DNA from: Hyphomicrobiales bacterium
GTDB taxonomy: Bacteria > Pseudomonadota > Alphaproteobacteria > Rhizobiales > Rhizobiaceae
Direction: 5' to 3'
DNA length: 64,000 bases
Assembly: GCA_900468065.1 (NCBI GenBank)
Contig: UBTA01000014.1
Coordinates: 1-64,000 of the forward strand
The notes below the pieces were generated by a model. That model saw nothing but the letters and a program-made list of their open reading frames with translations. It was not told the DNA's origin and did not search any database. Position 1 is the first letter of the stretch. Every line of letters starts with the position of its first letter. Shown here one piece after another: positions 38,694-49,425 of this stretch. The translations under genes and the position numbers were made by a program.

Positions 38694-39572
38694 ATGCTCG
38701 ATCTGGTGCAGCTTCGCAGTTTTCTCGCGGTCGAACAGATGGCAAGTTTTACCTTGGCGGCGGAGCGGCTGGGGCTGGGGCAATCGACGGTCAGCCAGCA
38801 TATCCGCCGGCTGGAAGCCGATCTCGGCCGCAAACTGGTCGAGCGCGACACGCATCGGGTGTCGCTGACGGCCGACGGCGAGGCGTTGCTGGGGCCGGCG
38901 CGGGCCATGCTGTCGCTGGACGGGCAGGTGAAATCGCTGTTTGCCGAGCGCAGCCTGCATGGCCGGTTGCATCTCGGCGTCTCGGAAGATTTCGTCATGA
39001 GCCGGCTTCCGGCGGTGCTTGAGGATTTTGCCAGGGCGCATGCTTCCGTCGATCTCGAACTGACCGTAGCCTTGAGTGGTACGCTCTATCAGATGCAGGA
39101 TGAGGGTGCGCTTGACCTGGTGCTGGCCAAGCGGCGGATCGGCGATGCGCGGGGTCAGTTGGTTTACCGCGAGCCGCTGGTCTGGCTGGCGCGCGATCCG
39201 GAGCGGGGGATGCGCGGCGATGTGCTGCCGCTGATCGCCTTTCCACCGCCAAGCATTACCCGAAGCGTTGCGCTGGAAGCGCTGGAGCGGGCAGGGGTGC
39301 CGTGGCGGATCGTCTGTACTTGCGGCAGTCTCAGTGGACTGACTGCTGCGGCGCGTGCTGGAATGGGCGTTCTGGTGCAGCCACGCAGCATGGCGCCGGC
39401 GGGTTTGCGGGAAATTACCTCCGATAGGCTGCCGCGGCTTGAGGATGTGGAATTCGTGCTGGTGGCGCGGCGCGGCGCGGACAGGGCGCTGGTGGAAGCC
39501 CTGTCCGGCGAGATTTTGACTACGGTCGGCGGCCCGCAGACCGCATCCGCGACAGGCAAATCAACGTTCTGA
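38694..39572 (+). CDS. LysR-family transcriptional regulator
   Basis: The 292-residue protein starts with the LysR winged helix-turn-helix (LRSFLAVEQMASFTLAAERLGLGQSTVSQHIRRLE; two parts, residues 6-40). It ends with a substrate-binding domain whose first half begins at GRLHLGVSEDFV and whose hinge region includes VCTCGSLSGLTAAARAGMGV. The ligand is unknown. Its divergent partner is the YfeH-type transporter gene, which is the likely target together with its own promoter. Confidence 0.93.
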   Translation: MLDLVQLRSFLAVEQMASFTLAAERLGLGQSTVSQHIRRLEADLGRKLVERDTHRVSLTADGEALLGPARAMLSLDGQVKSLFAERSLHGRLHLGVSEDFVMSRLPAVLEDFARAHASVDLELTVALSGTLYQMQDEGALDLVLAKRRIGDARGQLVYREPLVWLARDPERGMRGDVLPLIAFPPPSITRSVALEALERAGVPWRIVCTCGSLSGLTAAARAGMGVLVQPRSMAPAGLREITSDRLPRLEDVEFVLVARRGADRALVEALSGEILTTVGGPQTASATGKSTF

Positions 39573-40619
39573 TCAGAGGGCCTTCAGGAACTGGTCAACA
39601 TTATCCGGTGTCGTCGCAAAGCTGGTGACCAAGCGATAGAGGCCTTCGTCCTCAGCAACGGAGTCTGACAACGTGTGGGGTACCGGCCAATCGTAGAAGA
39701 CTGCGCCATCGGCCTGAAGTTTTGCCGCAGTCTCTTTCTTGAGGACGACGAACAGTTCGTTGGAGCCGGTCGGCCACGCAAGATGGGCGCTGTTCGATAC
39801 TGCGATGCCTGCGGCAAGCCGGTCCGCCATACTGTTGGCGTGGCGGGCGAGGTCGAGCCAGAGGCCGCCTTCGAGATAGGCGTCGAACTGGGCGGCGATG
39901 AAGCGGGACTTTGAAAACAGCTGGGCGGAGCGCTTGCGCAGGTAGCCCATTTCCTCGGCCTTGGACGTATCGAACAGAATCAATGCCTCAGCGCACCAGC
40001 AGCCGTTCTTGGTGCCGCCGAAGGAGAGCATGTCGATGCCGCGTTTCCAGGTCATTTCGGCAGGTGTCGTATCGAGCGTCACCAGCGCATTGGCAAACCG
40101 CGCGCCGTCCATATGCAAAGGCAGCCTGGACGACTTGGCGATGGCGGCGATCGCATCGATTTCGTCGAGGCTATAGACGGTGCCGGCCTCGGTCGCCTGC
40201 GTCATGGTTATTGCCATCGGCTGGCCGCCGTGGACGCCGCCGGCGCGGGTGCGCTGGATTTCTTTCTCCAGCCGGCTCGGGTCCATCTTGCCATTCGGTC
40301 CATCGACCGGGGCAAGCTTTGCGCCATGCGAGAAGAATTCCGGAGCGCCGCATTCATCGGCATTCACATGCGCTTCACGGTGGCAGAGTACGTGGCCACC
40401 CGGACGATTGGTGCTGGCCAGCGCCAGCGAGTTGGCCGCGGTTCCGGTGGCGACGAAGAACACGGCGACGTCACGCTCGAACACCTCCGACAGTCTTTTC
40501 TCGACCTTCTTGTCGAGGTCACTCGTGCCATAGGCAGACGCAAAGCCGCCGGCCGCCTTGACGAGGCTTTCGGCAATCACGGGATGGGCACCCGCCCAGT
40601 TGTCGGATGAGAAAATCAT
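39573..40619 (-). CDS. ltaE: Low-specificity L-threonine aldolase
   Basis: The 348-residue PLP enzyme cleaves L-threonine or L-allo-threonine to glycine and acetaldehyde. The Schiff-base lysine is Lys204 in LSFGGTKNGCW; FVATGTAANSLAL (phosphate contact) and LPLHMDGARFANAL (Asp171, pyridine nitrogen) are intact. Fold-type I beta-eliminating lyase architecture and length agree with the family. The stop codon directly abuts the end of the LysR gene on the other strand. There is no partner gene in the cluster. Confidence 0.92.
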   Translation of the reverse strand: MIFSSDNWAGAHPVIAESLVKAAGGFASAYGTSDLDKKVEKRLSEVFERDVAVFFVATGTAANSLALASTNRPGGHVLCHREAHVNADECGAPEFFSHGAKLAPVDGPNGKMDPSRLEKEIQRTRAGGVHGGQPMAITMTQATEAGTVYSLDEIDAIAAIAKSSRLPLHMDGARFANALVTLDTTPAEMTWKRGIDMLSFGGTKNGCWCAEALILFDTSKAEEMGYLRKRSAQLFSKSRFIAAQFDAYLEGGLWLDLARHANSMADRLAAGIAVSNSAHLAWPTGSNELFVVLKKETAAKLQADGAVFYDWPVPHTLSDSVAEDEGLYRLVTSFATTPDNVDQFLKAL

Positions 40620-41184
40620 GATGCGATCCTGCTGTTTTGGGCAAATTCGCCCCGAATTGAATGGTCAGGGGAGACCATACGGATGCCGACGCGGCAATCA
40701 ATCCAGGCAACGCGAGATAGGGACAATATCAGACCAGTTTGAAACCAAATTGAAGAAAAGAAGGGGTTGGCGAAATAAAATTACAAAAACGTGAAATTAA
40801 CCGCAATGTTCGGCAAAATAGGGTCGAATATTTTGCATTAGTGGTCTTGCGGAGGAGGGTGCTTTCTGGCATAGAACCTATGAAATAGGACAGTATGACT
40901 GTCCTATTTCGGTCTCAAGACCGGAAGGATGCCGGAAAGCCCGCCCGACGCGGCTTCTGGCTGACGATTGTTGACCGCGCCGGACGCTTTCCTGTCCGGG
41001 CCGGCGGGACAATCGCGATGGTCGCGAGCACTCTGTGCCGGATGCAGTCCATGCTTCATTTGCGACCGGATCAGGATCATGCAACGATAATGCCGGTGCC
41101 GGCCTTAACGGGACTCTTGCCCGCAAAAGCCTGCCTGGATTGCGGAAATATCCGGTCTTAGCCGGGTTAACAGGAGGGAAGACG
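40620..41184. other. Long leader/promoter region of gltB
   Basis: These 565 bases separate the ltaE and gltB starts. They contain an AT-rich stretch (40740-40840), a possible CTTGCG/CATAGA promoter (40846-40875), a 29-bp near-perfect palindrome (40882-40910) and a small GGTC-tcaa-GACC hairpin after it. An 88-codon frame at 40895-41161 has no ribosome binding site and is not called. Confidence 0.45.
40882..40910. repeat. Perfect 13-bp inverted repeat upstream of gltB
   Basis: GAAATAGGACAGT and its exact complement ACTGTCCTATTTC are separated by only ATG. It lies just downstream of a possible promoter and about 275 bases before gltB. With no T-run it is either a dimeric-regulator operator or a 5' mRNA stem-loop. 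Confidence 0.75.
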
Positions 41185-44100
41185 ATGACGGACCTTACGC
41201 CATCCACCGTAACTGGTTTCAACACTGCGCGCCCAACGGCGACGGTTGAAAAAAATACCGCATTTCCGGGCCTGCCGAAAAAACAGGGTCTCTATGATCC
41301 GCGCAACGAACATGATGCCTGTGGCGTCGGTTTCGTCGCGCATATGAAGGGCCAGAAGTCACACCAGATCGTCAAGGATGGCCTGTTCATCCTGGAAAAC
41401 CTGACGCATCGTGGTGCTGTCGGTGCTGACCCCTTGATGGGCGATGGTGCCGGCATTCTGGTGCAGATCCCCGACCGCTTCTTCCGTGAGGAAATGGCGC
41501 TGCAGGGCGTCATTCTCCCAAAGGCCGGAGAATATGCTGTCGGATACCTGTTCATGCCGCAGGATGAGGCACAGATCGCCCATTTCAAGCAGGTGATCAC
41601 CGAGGTCGTGGCCGAAGAAGGCCAGACGCTGCTCGGCTTCCGCGAAGTGCCGGTCGATAACGCTTCTCTGTCCAAGGCTGAACACATTGCCGCGACCGAG
41701 CCGCACCATGTGCAGGTCTTCATCGGTGCCGGCCGCGATGCTGCGACCAATGCCGAATTCGAGCGCCGCCTGTTCACGCTGCGCAAGGTGATTTCCAACC
41801 GCATCTACGATGCCTTCGAAGGCGCCGAAACCGGTTTTTATCCGGTATCGCTGTCGACCAAGACCATCGTCTACAAGGGCATGTTCCTGGCCTATCAGGT
41901 TGCTGCCTATTTCAAGGATCTGGCCGACCCGCGGTTTGAATCGGCGGTCGCCCTCGTACACCAGCGCTTTTCGACCAACACCTTCCCGTCGTGGAAGCTG
42001 GCGCATCCCTACCGCATGGTCGCCCATAACGGTGAAATCAACACGCTGCGCGCCAACGTCAACTGGATGGCCGCGCGTCAGGCGTCGGTATCTTCTCCGC
42101 TGTTCGGCGAAGATATCTCCAAGCTCTGGCCGATTTCCTATGAGGGACAGTCGGATACCGCCTGTTTCGATAACGCGCTCGAATTCCTCGTTCAGGGCGG
42201 CTACCCGCTGTCGCATGCTGTGATGATGCTGATCCCGGAAGCCTGGGCCGGCAACCAGCTGATGGCGCCCGAGCGCAAGGCATTCTACGAGTATCACGCC
42301 GCCCTGATGGAGCCGTGGGATGGCCCCGCCGCCGTCTGCTTTACCGATGGCAAGCAGATCGGCGCAACGCTTGACCGCAACGGCCTGCGTCCGGCGCGGT
42401 ATCTCGTCACCGACGATGACCGCGTCATCCTCGCTTCTGAAGCCGGTACGCTGCCAGTGAAGGAAGAGAGCATCATCAAGAAGTGGCGCCTGCAGCCGGG
42501 CAAGATGCTGCTCATCGATATGGAAGAAGGCCGGATCATCTCCGACGAGGAGCTGAAGTCGACCCTTGCCAACCAGCACCCCTATCGCCAGTGGCTGGAT
42601 AACACCCAGCTCATTCTGGAAGACCTGAAGCCGGTGGAGCCCCGGGCGCTGCGCCGCGACGTGTCGCTGCTCGATCGTCAGCAGGCGTTCGGCTATACCC
42701 TGGAAGACACCAAAATCCTGATGTCGCCGATGGCGACGACCGGCCAGGAAGCCATCGGCTCGATGGGCACCGATACGCCGATCTCGGCGATGTCGGACAA
42801 GACCAAGCTGCTCTACACCTATTTCAAGCAGAACTTCGCACAGGTCACCAACCCGCCGATCGACCCGATCCGCGAAGAGCTGGTGATGAGCCTCGTCTCC
42901 TTTATCGGCCCGCGCCCGAACCTGCTCGACCATGCCGGCATGGCTCATGCCAAGCGGATGGAAGTGCGTCAGCCGATCCTGACCAATGGCGATCTCGAAA
43001 AGATCCGCTCGATCGGTCACACGGAAGACCGTTTCGACACCAAGACGCTCGACTTCACCTATGACGTGACGCGCGGTGCCGAAGGCATGCCGGAAATTCT
43101 CGACCGGCTGTGCGAGCGGGCCGAAGCGGCCGTCAAGGGCGGCTACAACATCATCGTGCTCTCCGACCGCCAGATCGGCCCGGACCGCATGGCGATCCCG
43201 GCGCTGCTGGCAACGGCAGCCGTCCACCATCACCTGATCCGCAAGGGGCTTCGCACCTCTGTTGGTCTCGTGGTCGAAACCGGTGAACCGCGCGAAGTGC
43301 ACCATTTCTGCCTGCTGGCAGGTTATGGCGCCGAGGCGATCAACCCTTATCTCGCCTTCGATACACTGACCGACATGCACAAACGTGGCGAATTCCCCAA
43401 GGAAGTCGATGGCAGCGAAGTCGTCTATCGCTACATCAAGGCGGTCGGCAAGGGCATCCTCAAGGTCATGTCCAAGATGGGCATCTCGACCTATCAGTCC
43501 TATTGCGGCGGCCAGATCTTCGATGCAATCGGCTTGAACTCGGAGCTGATCGACCGGTATTTCTTCGGCACGGCAACGCAGATCGAAGGCATTGGCCTTG
43601 AAGAGATCGCCAAGGAAACCTTCAACCGCCACCAGGCGGCCTTCGGTGCCGATCCGCTTCTGAAGAACACGCTCGATATCGGTGGCGAATATGCCTACCG
43701 CATGCGCGGCGAAGGCCATGCCTGGTCGCCGGACGCGGTTGCCTCGCTGCAGCACGCCGTGCGCGGCAATGCAGAGGATCGCTACCGCGAATTCGCCGAG
43801 ATGGTGAATGGCGCAGCCTTGCGGATGAACACCATTCGCGGCCTGTTTTCGATCAAGGGCGCCGAAGCCATCGGCCGCAAGCCGATCTCGATCGACGAGG
43901 TCGAGCCGGCTGTCGATATCGTCAAGCGGTTTTCCACCGGCGCCATGTCGTTCGGATCGATCTCGCGCGAAGCTCATACGACGCTGGCGATCGCCATGAA
44001 CAGCATCGGCGGAAAATCGAACACCGGCGAAGGCGGCGAAGAAGCCGACCGTTACCTGCCGCTCTACGATGGTTCGCGTAACCCGGAACGCTCGGCGATC

Positions 44101-45906
44101 AAGCAGATTGCCTCCGGACGCTTCGGCGTCACGACCGAATACCTGGTCAATGCCGACATGCTGCAGATCAAGGTGGCGCAGGGCGCAAAGCCCGGCGAAG
44201 GCGGCCAGCTGCCCGGCCACAAGGTCGATGCGACGGTTGCCAAGACCCGGCATTCGACACCGGGCGTCGGCCTGATCTCGCCGCCACCGCACCATGACAT
44301 CTATTCGATCGAGGATCTGGCGCAGCTGATCTACGACCTGAAGAACGTCAATCCGGAAGCGGATATTTCCGTCAAGCTGGTCTCCGAAGTCGGCGTCGGC
44401 ACGGTTGCGGCCGGTGTTGCCAAGGCACGCGCCGATCATATCACCATCTCCGGCTATGACGGCGGCACCGGTGCTTCGCCGCTGACATCGCTCAAGCATG
44501 CAGGTTCCCCCTGGGAAATCGGCCTTGCCGAAACCCATCAGACGCTGGTGCTGAACGGCTTGCGTTCGCGCATCGCGCTGCAGGTCGATGGTGGTCTGAA
44601 GACCGGCCGCGACGTTATTATCGGTGCGCTACTGGGAGCCGACGAGTTCGGCTTCTCGACCGCACCGCTGATTGCCGCCGGCTGCATCATGATGCGCAAG
44701 TGCCATCTCAACACCTGTCCGGTGGGCGTGGCAACGCAGGACCCGGTCCTGCGTAAGCGCTTCAAGGGTGCGCCGGAGCATGTGGTCAACTACTTCTTCT
44801 TCGTTGCCCAGGAAGTGCGCGAAATCCTGGCGTCGCTCGGTTTTGCCAAGTTCGACGAGGTTATCGGCCTTTCCGAGCTGCTCGAAAAGGATACGATGAT
44901 CTCGCACTGGAAGGCCAATGGTCTCGATTTCTCCCGTATCTTCCACAAGGTCGATGCGCCGAAGGAAAAGACCTACTGGACCGAGAGGCAGAATCACCCG
45001 ATCCACGACATTCTCGACCGCAAGCTGATTGCGGCAGCGATGCCGGCACTGGAATCAAAGACGCCCGTGAGCATCGAGGTCGATATCAAGAACGTCGACC
45101 GTTCGGCCGGTGCAATGCTGTCCGGTGAAGTTGCCAAGCGCTACCGTCACAAGGGGCTGAAGGACGACACGATCACGGTGAAGCTCACCGGTACCGCCGG
45201 GCAGTCGTTCGGTGCGTTCCTGGCGAACGGCATCACGTTCGAGCTGATCGGTGATGGCAACGACTATGTCGGAAAGGGACTTTCGGGTGGCCGCATCGTC
45301 GTGCGCCCGCCGGAAAACTCCAAGATCGTTGCGGCCAAGTCGATCATCGTCGGCAACACCGTGCTGTACGGTGCGATCGCCGGCGAATGCTATTTCAACG
45401 GCGTGGCCGGCGAGCGGTTCGCGGTGCGCAACTCCGGCGCCATCGCGGTTGTCGAGGGTGTCGGCGACCATGGCTGCGAATACATGACCGGCGGTGTGGT
45501 GGTGGTGCTTGGCGAAACCGGCCGCAACTTTGCAGCCGGCATGTCGGGTGGTGTCGCCTATGTGCTGGACGAAAGTGACGATTTCCCGAAACGCTGCAAC
45601 ATGGCGATGGTCGAACTCGAGCCGGTTCCGGAAGAGGACGACATGCTGGAGAAGCTGCACCATCACGGTGGCGACCTCATGCACAAGGGCATGGTCGATG
45701 TCGCAGGCGACATGACGCGCCATGACGACGAGCGGCTCTACCAGCTGATCTCCAACCATCTGCACTACACTGGCTCGCCGCGCGCCAAGGAAATCCTTGA
45801 CCATTGGGTCGAGTTCCGGCCGAAGTTCCGCAAGGTCATGCCGATCGAATACCGGCGTGCGCTGGAGGAAATGGAGCGCATGCGGATGGGCATCGCGGCG
45901 GAGTAA
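41185..45906 (+). CDS. gltB: Glutamate synthase (NADPH) large subunit
   Basis: The 1573-residue subunit catalyses glutamine hydrolysis and reductive transfer of ammonia to 2-oxoglutarate. The N-terminal amidotransferase domain starts after a 45-residue propeptide at Cys46 (HDACGVGF), the catalytic cysteine. The central domain, the FMN-binding synthase barrel (from about residue 880, with [12 protein letters not shown] and [12 protein letters not shown]), the 3Fe-4S cysteines in [15 protein letters not shown], and the C-terminal beta-helix ([20 protein letters not shown]) are all present. The ATG at 41185 follows AGGAGGG and gives the usual propeptide. It is co-transcribed with gltD. Confidence 0.97.
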   Translation: MTDLTPSTVTGFNTARPTATVEKNTAFPGLPKKQGLYDPRNEHDACGVGFVAHMKGQKSHQIVKDGLFILENLTHRGAVGADPLMGDGAGILVQIPDRFFREEMALQGVILPKAGEYAVGYLFMPQDEAQIAHFKQVITEVVAEEGQTLLGFREVPVDNASLSKAEHIAATEPHHVQVFIGAGRDAATNAEFERRLFTLRKVISNRIYDAFEGAETGFYPVSLSTKTIVYKGMFLAYQVAAYFKDLADPRFESAVALVHQRFSTNTFPSWKLAHPYRMVAHNGEINTLRANVNWMAARQASVSSPLFGEDISKLWPISYEGQSDTACFDNALEFLVQGGYPLSHAVMMLIPEAWAGNQLMAPERKAFYEYHAALMEPWDGPAAVCFTDGKQIGATLDRNGLRPARYLVTDDDRVILASEAGTLPVKEESIIKKWRLQPGKMLLIDMEEGRIISDEELKSTLANQHPYRQWLDNTQLILEDLKPVEPRALRRDVSLLDRQQAFGYTLEDTKILMSPMATTGQEAIGSMGTDTPISAMSDKTKLLYTYFKQNFAQVTNPPIDPIREELVMSLVSFIGPRPNLLDHAGMAHAKRMEVRQPILTNGDLEKIRSIGHTEDRFDTKTLDFTYDVTRGAEGMPEILDRLCERAEAAVKGGYNIIVLSDRQIGPDRMAIPALLATAAVHHHLIRKGLRTSVGLVVETGEPREVHHFCLLAGYGAEAINPYLAFDTLTDMHKRGEFPKEVDGSEVVYRYIKAVGKGILKVMSKMGISTYQSYCGGQIFDAIGLNSELIDRYFFGTATQIEGIGLEEIAKETFNRHQAAFGADPLLKNTLDIGGEYAYRMRGEGHAWSPDAVASLQHAVRGNAEDRYREFAEMVNGAALRMNTIRGLFSIKGAEAIGRKPISIDEVEPAVDIVKRFSTGAMSFGSISREAHTTLAIAMNSIGGKSNTGEGGEEADRYLPLYDGSRNPERSAIKQIASGRFGVTTEYLVNADMLQIKVAQGAKPGEGGQLPGHKVDATVAKTRHSTPGVGLISPPPHHDIYSIEDLAQLIYDLKNVNPEADISVKLVSEVGVGTVAAGVAKARADHITISGYDGGTGASPLTSLKHAGSPWEIGLAETHQTLVLNGLRSRIALQVDGGLKTGRDVIIGALLGADEFGFSTAPLIAAGCIMMRKCHLNTCPVGVATQDPVLRKRFKGAPEHVVNYFFFVAQEVREILASLGFAKFDEVIGLSELLEKDTMISHWKANGLDFSRIFHKVDAPKEKTYWTERQNHPIHDILDRKLIAAAMPALESKTPVSIEVDIKNVDRSAGAMLSGEVAKRYRHKGLKDDTITVKLTGTAGQSFGAFLANGITFELIGDGNDYVGKGLSGGRIVVRPPENSKIVAAKSIIVGNTVLYGAIAGECYFNGVAGERFAVRNSGAIAVVEGVGDHGCEYMTGGVVVVLGETGRNFAAGMSGGVAYVLDESDDFPKRCNMAMVELEPVPEEDDMLEKLHHHGGDLMHKGMVDVAGDMTRHDDERLYQLISNHLHYTGSPRAKEILDHWVEFRPKFRKVMPIEYRRALEEMERMRMGIAAE

Positions 45907-45924
45907 CCGTCGATCTGTGACAAC

Positions 45925-45954
45925 GCACCCCTGTAGCCGAAGGCGCGGGGGTGC
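45925..45954 (+). terminator. Hairpin between gltB and gltD
   Basis: GCACCCC pairs with GGGGTGC across 16 bases. There is no T-run, so it more likely affects RNA stability or the ratio of the two subunits than ends transcription. Confidence 0.35.
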
Positions 45955-46008
45955 ATCTGGCGCGCTCACGCGAGCGTCTACTCGGATTAGAGATATCAGG
46001 AATTTACG

Positions 46009-47463
46009 ATGGGTAAGGTCACAGGCTTCATGGAAATCGACCGGCAGCTGGCGAAGTATCAGCCGGCGTCGGACCGCATTCGGCATTTCCGCGAATTCAC
46101 AATCCCGATGTCGGAACCGGAAGTGCAGAAACAGGCGGCGCGCTGCATGGACTGTGGCATCCCCTATTGCCATGGCCCGACCGGCTGCCCGGTGCACAAC
46201 CAGATCCCCGACTGGAACGATCTCGTTTATAACGGCAACTGGGACGAGGCGATCCGCAACCTGCACTCGACCAACAATTTTCCGGAGTTCACCGGCCGTA
46301 TCTGCCCTGCACCGTGCGAGGAAGCCTGCACGCTGAACCTGGAAGACGCGCCGGTCACGATCAAGACCGTCGAGCAAGCCATTGCCGACAAGGCCTATGA
46401 AATGGGCTATATCGTGCCGCAACCGGCCGTCACCAAGACCGGCAAGAAAATCGCGATCATCGGTTCTGGCCCGGCCGGCATGGCAGCGGCCCAGCAGCTG
46501 GCCCGCGCGGGTCACGAGGTTCATGTGTTTGAACGTGAATCGAAGCCCGGCGGACTGCTGCGCTATGGCATTCCGGACTTCAAGATGGAGAAGAACTTCA
46601 TTGACCGCCGCGTCGACCAGATGCGCGGCGAAGGCGTCACTTTCCATTGCGGGGTCAATGTCGGGGTCGACCGCACCGTCGACAGTCTGATCGAAGAGCA
46701 TGATGCCGTGCTCTATTGCGGCGGTTCGGAAACCCCGCGCGATGCCGGTATTCCGGGTGTCGAGTTTGCCGGTGTGCATGATGCGATGCCTTATCTCGTC
46801 CAGCAGAATCGCCGTGTCGGCCGCGAAAACATCGATAGCGTCGGCTGGCCGTCGGACCCGATCCTGGCCGGTGGCAAGCATATCGTCGTCGTTGGTGGTG
46901 GCGATACCGCGTCCGACTGCGTCGGAACCGCGTTCCGCCAGGGGGCCGTCAAGGTCACGCAGCTCGACATCCGCCCGCAGCCGCCGGAAAAGGAAGACAA
47001 GCTCGCCGTCTGGCCGTTCTGGGCCACCAAGATGCGCACGTCTTCGTCGCAGGCCGAAGGTGCCGTGCGCGAATTCCAGGTGGCGACGCTCGAGTTTGTC
47101 GGCGAAGACGGCGTCCTGACCGGCGTCAAGTGCTGTCAGGTCGATGAGCGCCGCAAGCCGATCGCCGGCACGGAATTCGTCATCAAGGCCGATCTTGCCT
47201 TCATCGCCATCGGCTTCAGTGGCCCGGGTACCGACAGCGTGCTGAAGGACATGGGCGACAAACTTGCCATCGGCAAGGACAAGCGCGGCGGTTCCTTCGT
47301 CACCGCCAATGACAAGGATTACCGGACTTCGGTCGACAAGGTCTGGGCAGCAGGCGACGTGCGCCGTGGCCAGTCGCTGGTCGTCTGGGCGATCCGCGAA
47401 GGCCGTCAGGCAGCCCGGGCGATCGACGAAGCGCTGATGGGATCGACGGTCCTGCCGCGCTAG
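46009..47463 (+). CDS. gltD: Glutamate synthase small subunit
   Basis: The 484-residue FAD/NADPH subunit feeds electrons to GltB. The N-terminal cysteine cluster binds 4Fe-4S centres: Cys46, Cys49, Cys54 and Cys60 in RCMDCGIPYC/GCPVHN, and a second set in CPAPCEEAC. The FAD Rossmann motif IIGSGPAGMAAAQQLARAG begins near residue 148, and the NADPH motif VVGGGDTASDC near residue 290. The C-terminal WAAGDVRRGQSLVVWAI completes the FAD site. It follows gltB by 102 bases and is in the same operon. Confidence 0.97.
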   Translation: MGKVTGFMEIDRQLAKYQPASDRIRHFREFTIPMSEPEVQKQAARCMDCGIPYCHGPTGCPVHNQIPDWNDLVYNGNWDEAIRNLHSTNNFPEFTGRICPAPCEEACTLNLEDAPVTIKTVEQAIADKAYEMGYIVPQPAVTKTGKKIAIIGSGPAGMAAAQQLARAGHEVHVFERESKPGGLLRYGIPDFKMEKNFIDRRVDQMRGEGVTFHCGVNVGVDRTVDSLIEEHDAVLYCGGSETPRDAGIPGVEFAGVHDAMPYLVQQNRRVGRENIDSVGWPSDPILAGGKHIVVVGGGDTASDCVGTAFRQGAVKVTQLDIRPQPPEKEDKLAVWPFWATKMRTSSSQAEGAVREFQVATLEFVGEDGVLTGVKCCQVDERRKPIAGTEFVIKADLAFIAIGFSGPGTDSVLKDMGDKLAIGKDKRGGSFVTANDKDYRTSVDKVWAAGDVRRGQSLVVWAIREGRQAARAIDEALMGSTVLPR

Positions 47464-47828
47464 TCAAACCCGCCATCGGTCTCGGGACAAAACCCAATTG
47501 GAAACGCCGCGTGCCGGGCTGGTGCGCGGCGTTTGCCATTCTGTTGAACCGTTCGTCGCCTGCATTTGGGTTGAAATATGACGGCGAGATGCGATGCAAC
47601 ATTAACTTGCTGCAATGAAACGGTAATAAACCTTTAATTTGTAAATATTCGCAGTGCCTATAATATTCATCTCAAGCGTAGTTCTTGGGAGTTCAGTATT
47701 TTCCGCCAATACTGACGGTACTCTGAAGCTTCTTCTTGAAAAGAACGCTGCCGATCACCCGACGCCGCGTTCCCGTCACAGGGAACCATGACGCCGCACC
47801 CCAACGAGTTCGTAAGGGACCCTTTGTC
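47464..47828. other. Intergenic region between gltD and the Do protease gene
   Basis: These 365 bases contain the gltD hairpin (47502-47534), an AT-rich stretch (47600-47680) likely to hold the protease promoter, and no other gene that can be supported. A loose GGAAC sequence at 47779 lacks a proper downstream CGTT box. Confidence 0.4.
47502..47534 (+). terminator. Hairpin after gltD
   Basis: AAACGCCGCG pairs perfectly with CGCGGCGTTT across a 13-base loop, 38 bases past the gltD stop. The T-run after it is poor, so it is a likely but imperfect terminator. Confidence 0.6.
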
Positions 47829-49328
47829 ATGTCTAACATTCTCCTGACTCACCGTGCCGCAGCGCTGGTCGGAGCCGCCATCCTGGTCGGCGCGGCGGCG
47901 TTCCCCTTCACCATCCATTCAACGACTGCGATGGCAGCACCCGCACCAGCCACCGCGCCGTTGGTGTCGAACGGCTCGTTTGCCGATGTCGTCTCTGCCG
48001 ACAAGCCGGCGGTCGTGACCATTACCACGACCATGAAGGCAACCGATGTCAGCGACAGCGGCAGCAATTCGCCGATGGATGAGCAGTTCCGCCGGTTCTT
48101 CGAGCAGCAGGGCATTCCGATGCCCAAGCAGGCCCCGCAGCCCCAGCAAGGTGAACACGCAATGGCTCTTGGTTCTGGTTTCATCGTCAGCAGCGATGGC
48201 ATCATCGTCACCAACAACCATGTGATCGACAACGCCATCGACATCAAGGTAACGCTTGATGATGGAACCGAGCTGCCGGCCAAGCTCTTGGGCGCCGATC
48301 CGAAGTCCGATCTCGCCGTGCTCAAGATCACGGCCGGCAAGTCGCTTGCCACCATCGCCTGGGGCGATTCCGACGCATTGAAGCTGGGCGACCAGATATT
48401 GGCGATCGGCAATCCCTTCGGCATCGGCACGACGGTGACCGCCGGTATCGTTTCGGCCCGCGGCCGCGATCTGCACAGTGGCCCCTATGACGACTTCATC
48501 CAGATCGACGCGCCGATCAACCACGGTAATTCCGGTGGACCGCTCGTCGATCATTCCGGCAATGTCGTCGGGATCAATACCGCGATCTACTCGCCGAACG
48601 GCGGTAGTGTCGGTGTCGGTTTCGCCATCCCCTCCGATCAGGCACAGAAGGTCGTCGCCAAGCTGGAAAAGACCGGATCGATCGATCATGGTTATCTCGG
48701 CGTGCAGATCCAGCCGGTGACCGCAGATGTCGCGGATGCTGTCGGCCTCACCAAGGCGGAGGGGGCTCTGGTTGCTGCCGTCAACGCGGGGACGCCTGCA
48801 GCGCATGCGGGCCTGAAAACCGGCGATATTATCATGACTGTCGGCAGCGAGGCGGTGAAGTCGCCCCGCGATCTGTCGCGGCTGGTCGCCGATCTGTCGC
48901 CTGGTGCAAAGGAAGCCATGACCGTCTGGCGTGATGGCAAGACAGTCGATCTCAGCGTCACCGTCGGTGGCAATGATGGCGATCAGAAGCAGGCTTCAGC
49001 CACCAAGGACGACAGCAAGATGCAGACGGGGCCGAGCATCGGCGTCGCCCTTGCCGACCTGACACCGGATGTCCGCCAGGAACTGAACCTGGCTGACAAT
49101 GTGACTGGTGCTGTCGTTGCCAAGGTCAACCCGGACAAGCCGGCTGCCGCCGCCGGTATCCAGACCGGTGATGTCATCGTCTCGGTCAACGACAAGGCCG
49201 TCCTTGGTGCCAGCGACGTGAAGACGGCGATCGCCAATGCGGTGAAGTCCGGGCGCAAGTCGGTGCTGTTGCTCATCGAACGCGGTGACCAAAAGACCTT
49301 CATCGCCGTTCCGTTCGCGGCGGCCTAA
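47829..49328 (+). CDS. degP: Do-family periplasmic serine protease (DegP/HtrA type)
   Basis: The 499-residue protein has a Sec signal peptide (hydrophobic residues 10-30, AMA-A cleavage near 36) and a trypsin-like protease domain with His131 (NNHVID), Asp161 (KSDLAVL) and Ser235 (NHGNSGGPL). Two PDZ domains follow (about 270-370 and 400-495). It degrades or holds misfolded envelope proteins. The ATG at 47829 follows AAGGGA; a longer frame from 47736 lacks a signal at its start. Rhizobia carry several such proteases, so the exact orthologue (DegP or DegQ type) is not fixed. Confidence 0.93.
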   Translation: MSNILLTHRAAALVGAAILVGAAAFPFTIHSTTAMAAPAPATAPLVSNGSFADVVSADKPAVVTITTTMKATDVSDSGSNSPMDEQFRRFFEQQGIPMPKQAPQPQQGEHAMALGSGFIVSSDGIIVTNNHVIDNAIDIKVTLDDGTELPAKLLGADPKSDLAVLKITAGKSLATIAWGDSDALKLGDQILAIGNPFGIGTTVTAGIVSARGRDLHSGPYDDFIQIDAPINHGNSGGPLVDHSGNVVGINTAIYSPNGGSVGVGFAIPSDQAQKVVAKLEKTGSIDHGYLGVQIQPVTADVADAVGLTKAEGALVAAVNAGTPAAHAGLKTGDIIMTVGSEAVKSPRDLSRLVADLSPGAKEAMTVWRDGKTVDLSVTVGGNDGDQKQASATKDDSKMQTGPSIGVALADLTPDVRQELNLADNVTGAVVAKVNPDKPAAAAGIQTGDVIVSVNDKAVLGASDVKTAIANAVKSGRKSVLLLIERGDQKTFIAVPFAAA

Positions 49329-49373
49329 CACGCTTTGGCAGTTCCAATCGCAAGATAAGAACTGTTGAAGGCT

Positions 49374-49403
49374 CCCCGTCCTCTTTGCGGAAAGAGGGCG
49401 GGG
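49374..49403 (+). terminator. Intrinsic terminator of the Do protease gene
   Basis: CCCCGtCCTCTTT pairs with AAAGAGGgCGGGG around a four-base loop and is followed by TTCTTGTTT. Confidence 0.8.
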
Positions 49404-49425
49404 TTCTTGTTTATGTCCGAGTGCG

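Noticed and set aside
40895..41161. An 88-codon frame in the gltB leader
   Set aside because: It starts inside the 29-bp palindrome, has no ribosome binding site and no familiar features.
41359..44538. Long open frame (1059 codons) antisense to gltB
   Set aside because: It is the mirror frame of a highly conserved, high-GC gene; its sequence is a low-quality mixture without family motifs, and gltB is certain on the plus strand.
45055..46881. Open frame of 608 codons antisense across gltB and gltD
   Set aside because: It spans two certain genes in antisense and shows no domain.
47779..47812. A GGAAC sequence upstream of the Do protease gene as an RpoE2-type promoter
   Set aside because: The downstream CGTT box is not at the right spacing; only a loose CGAGTT occurs.
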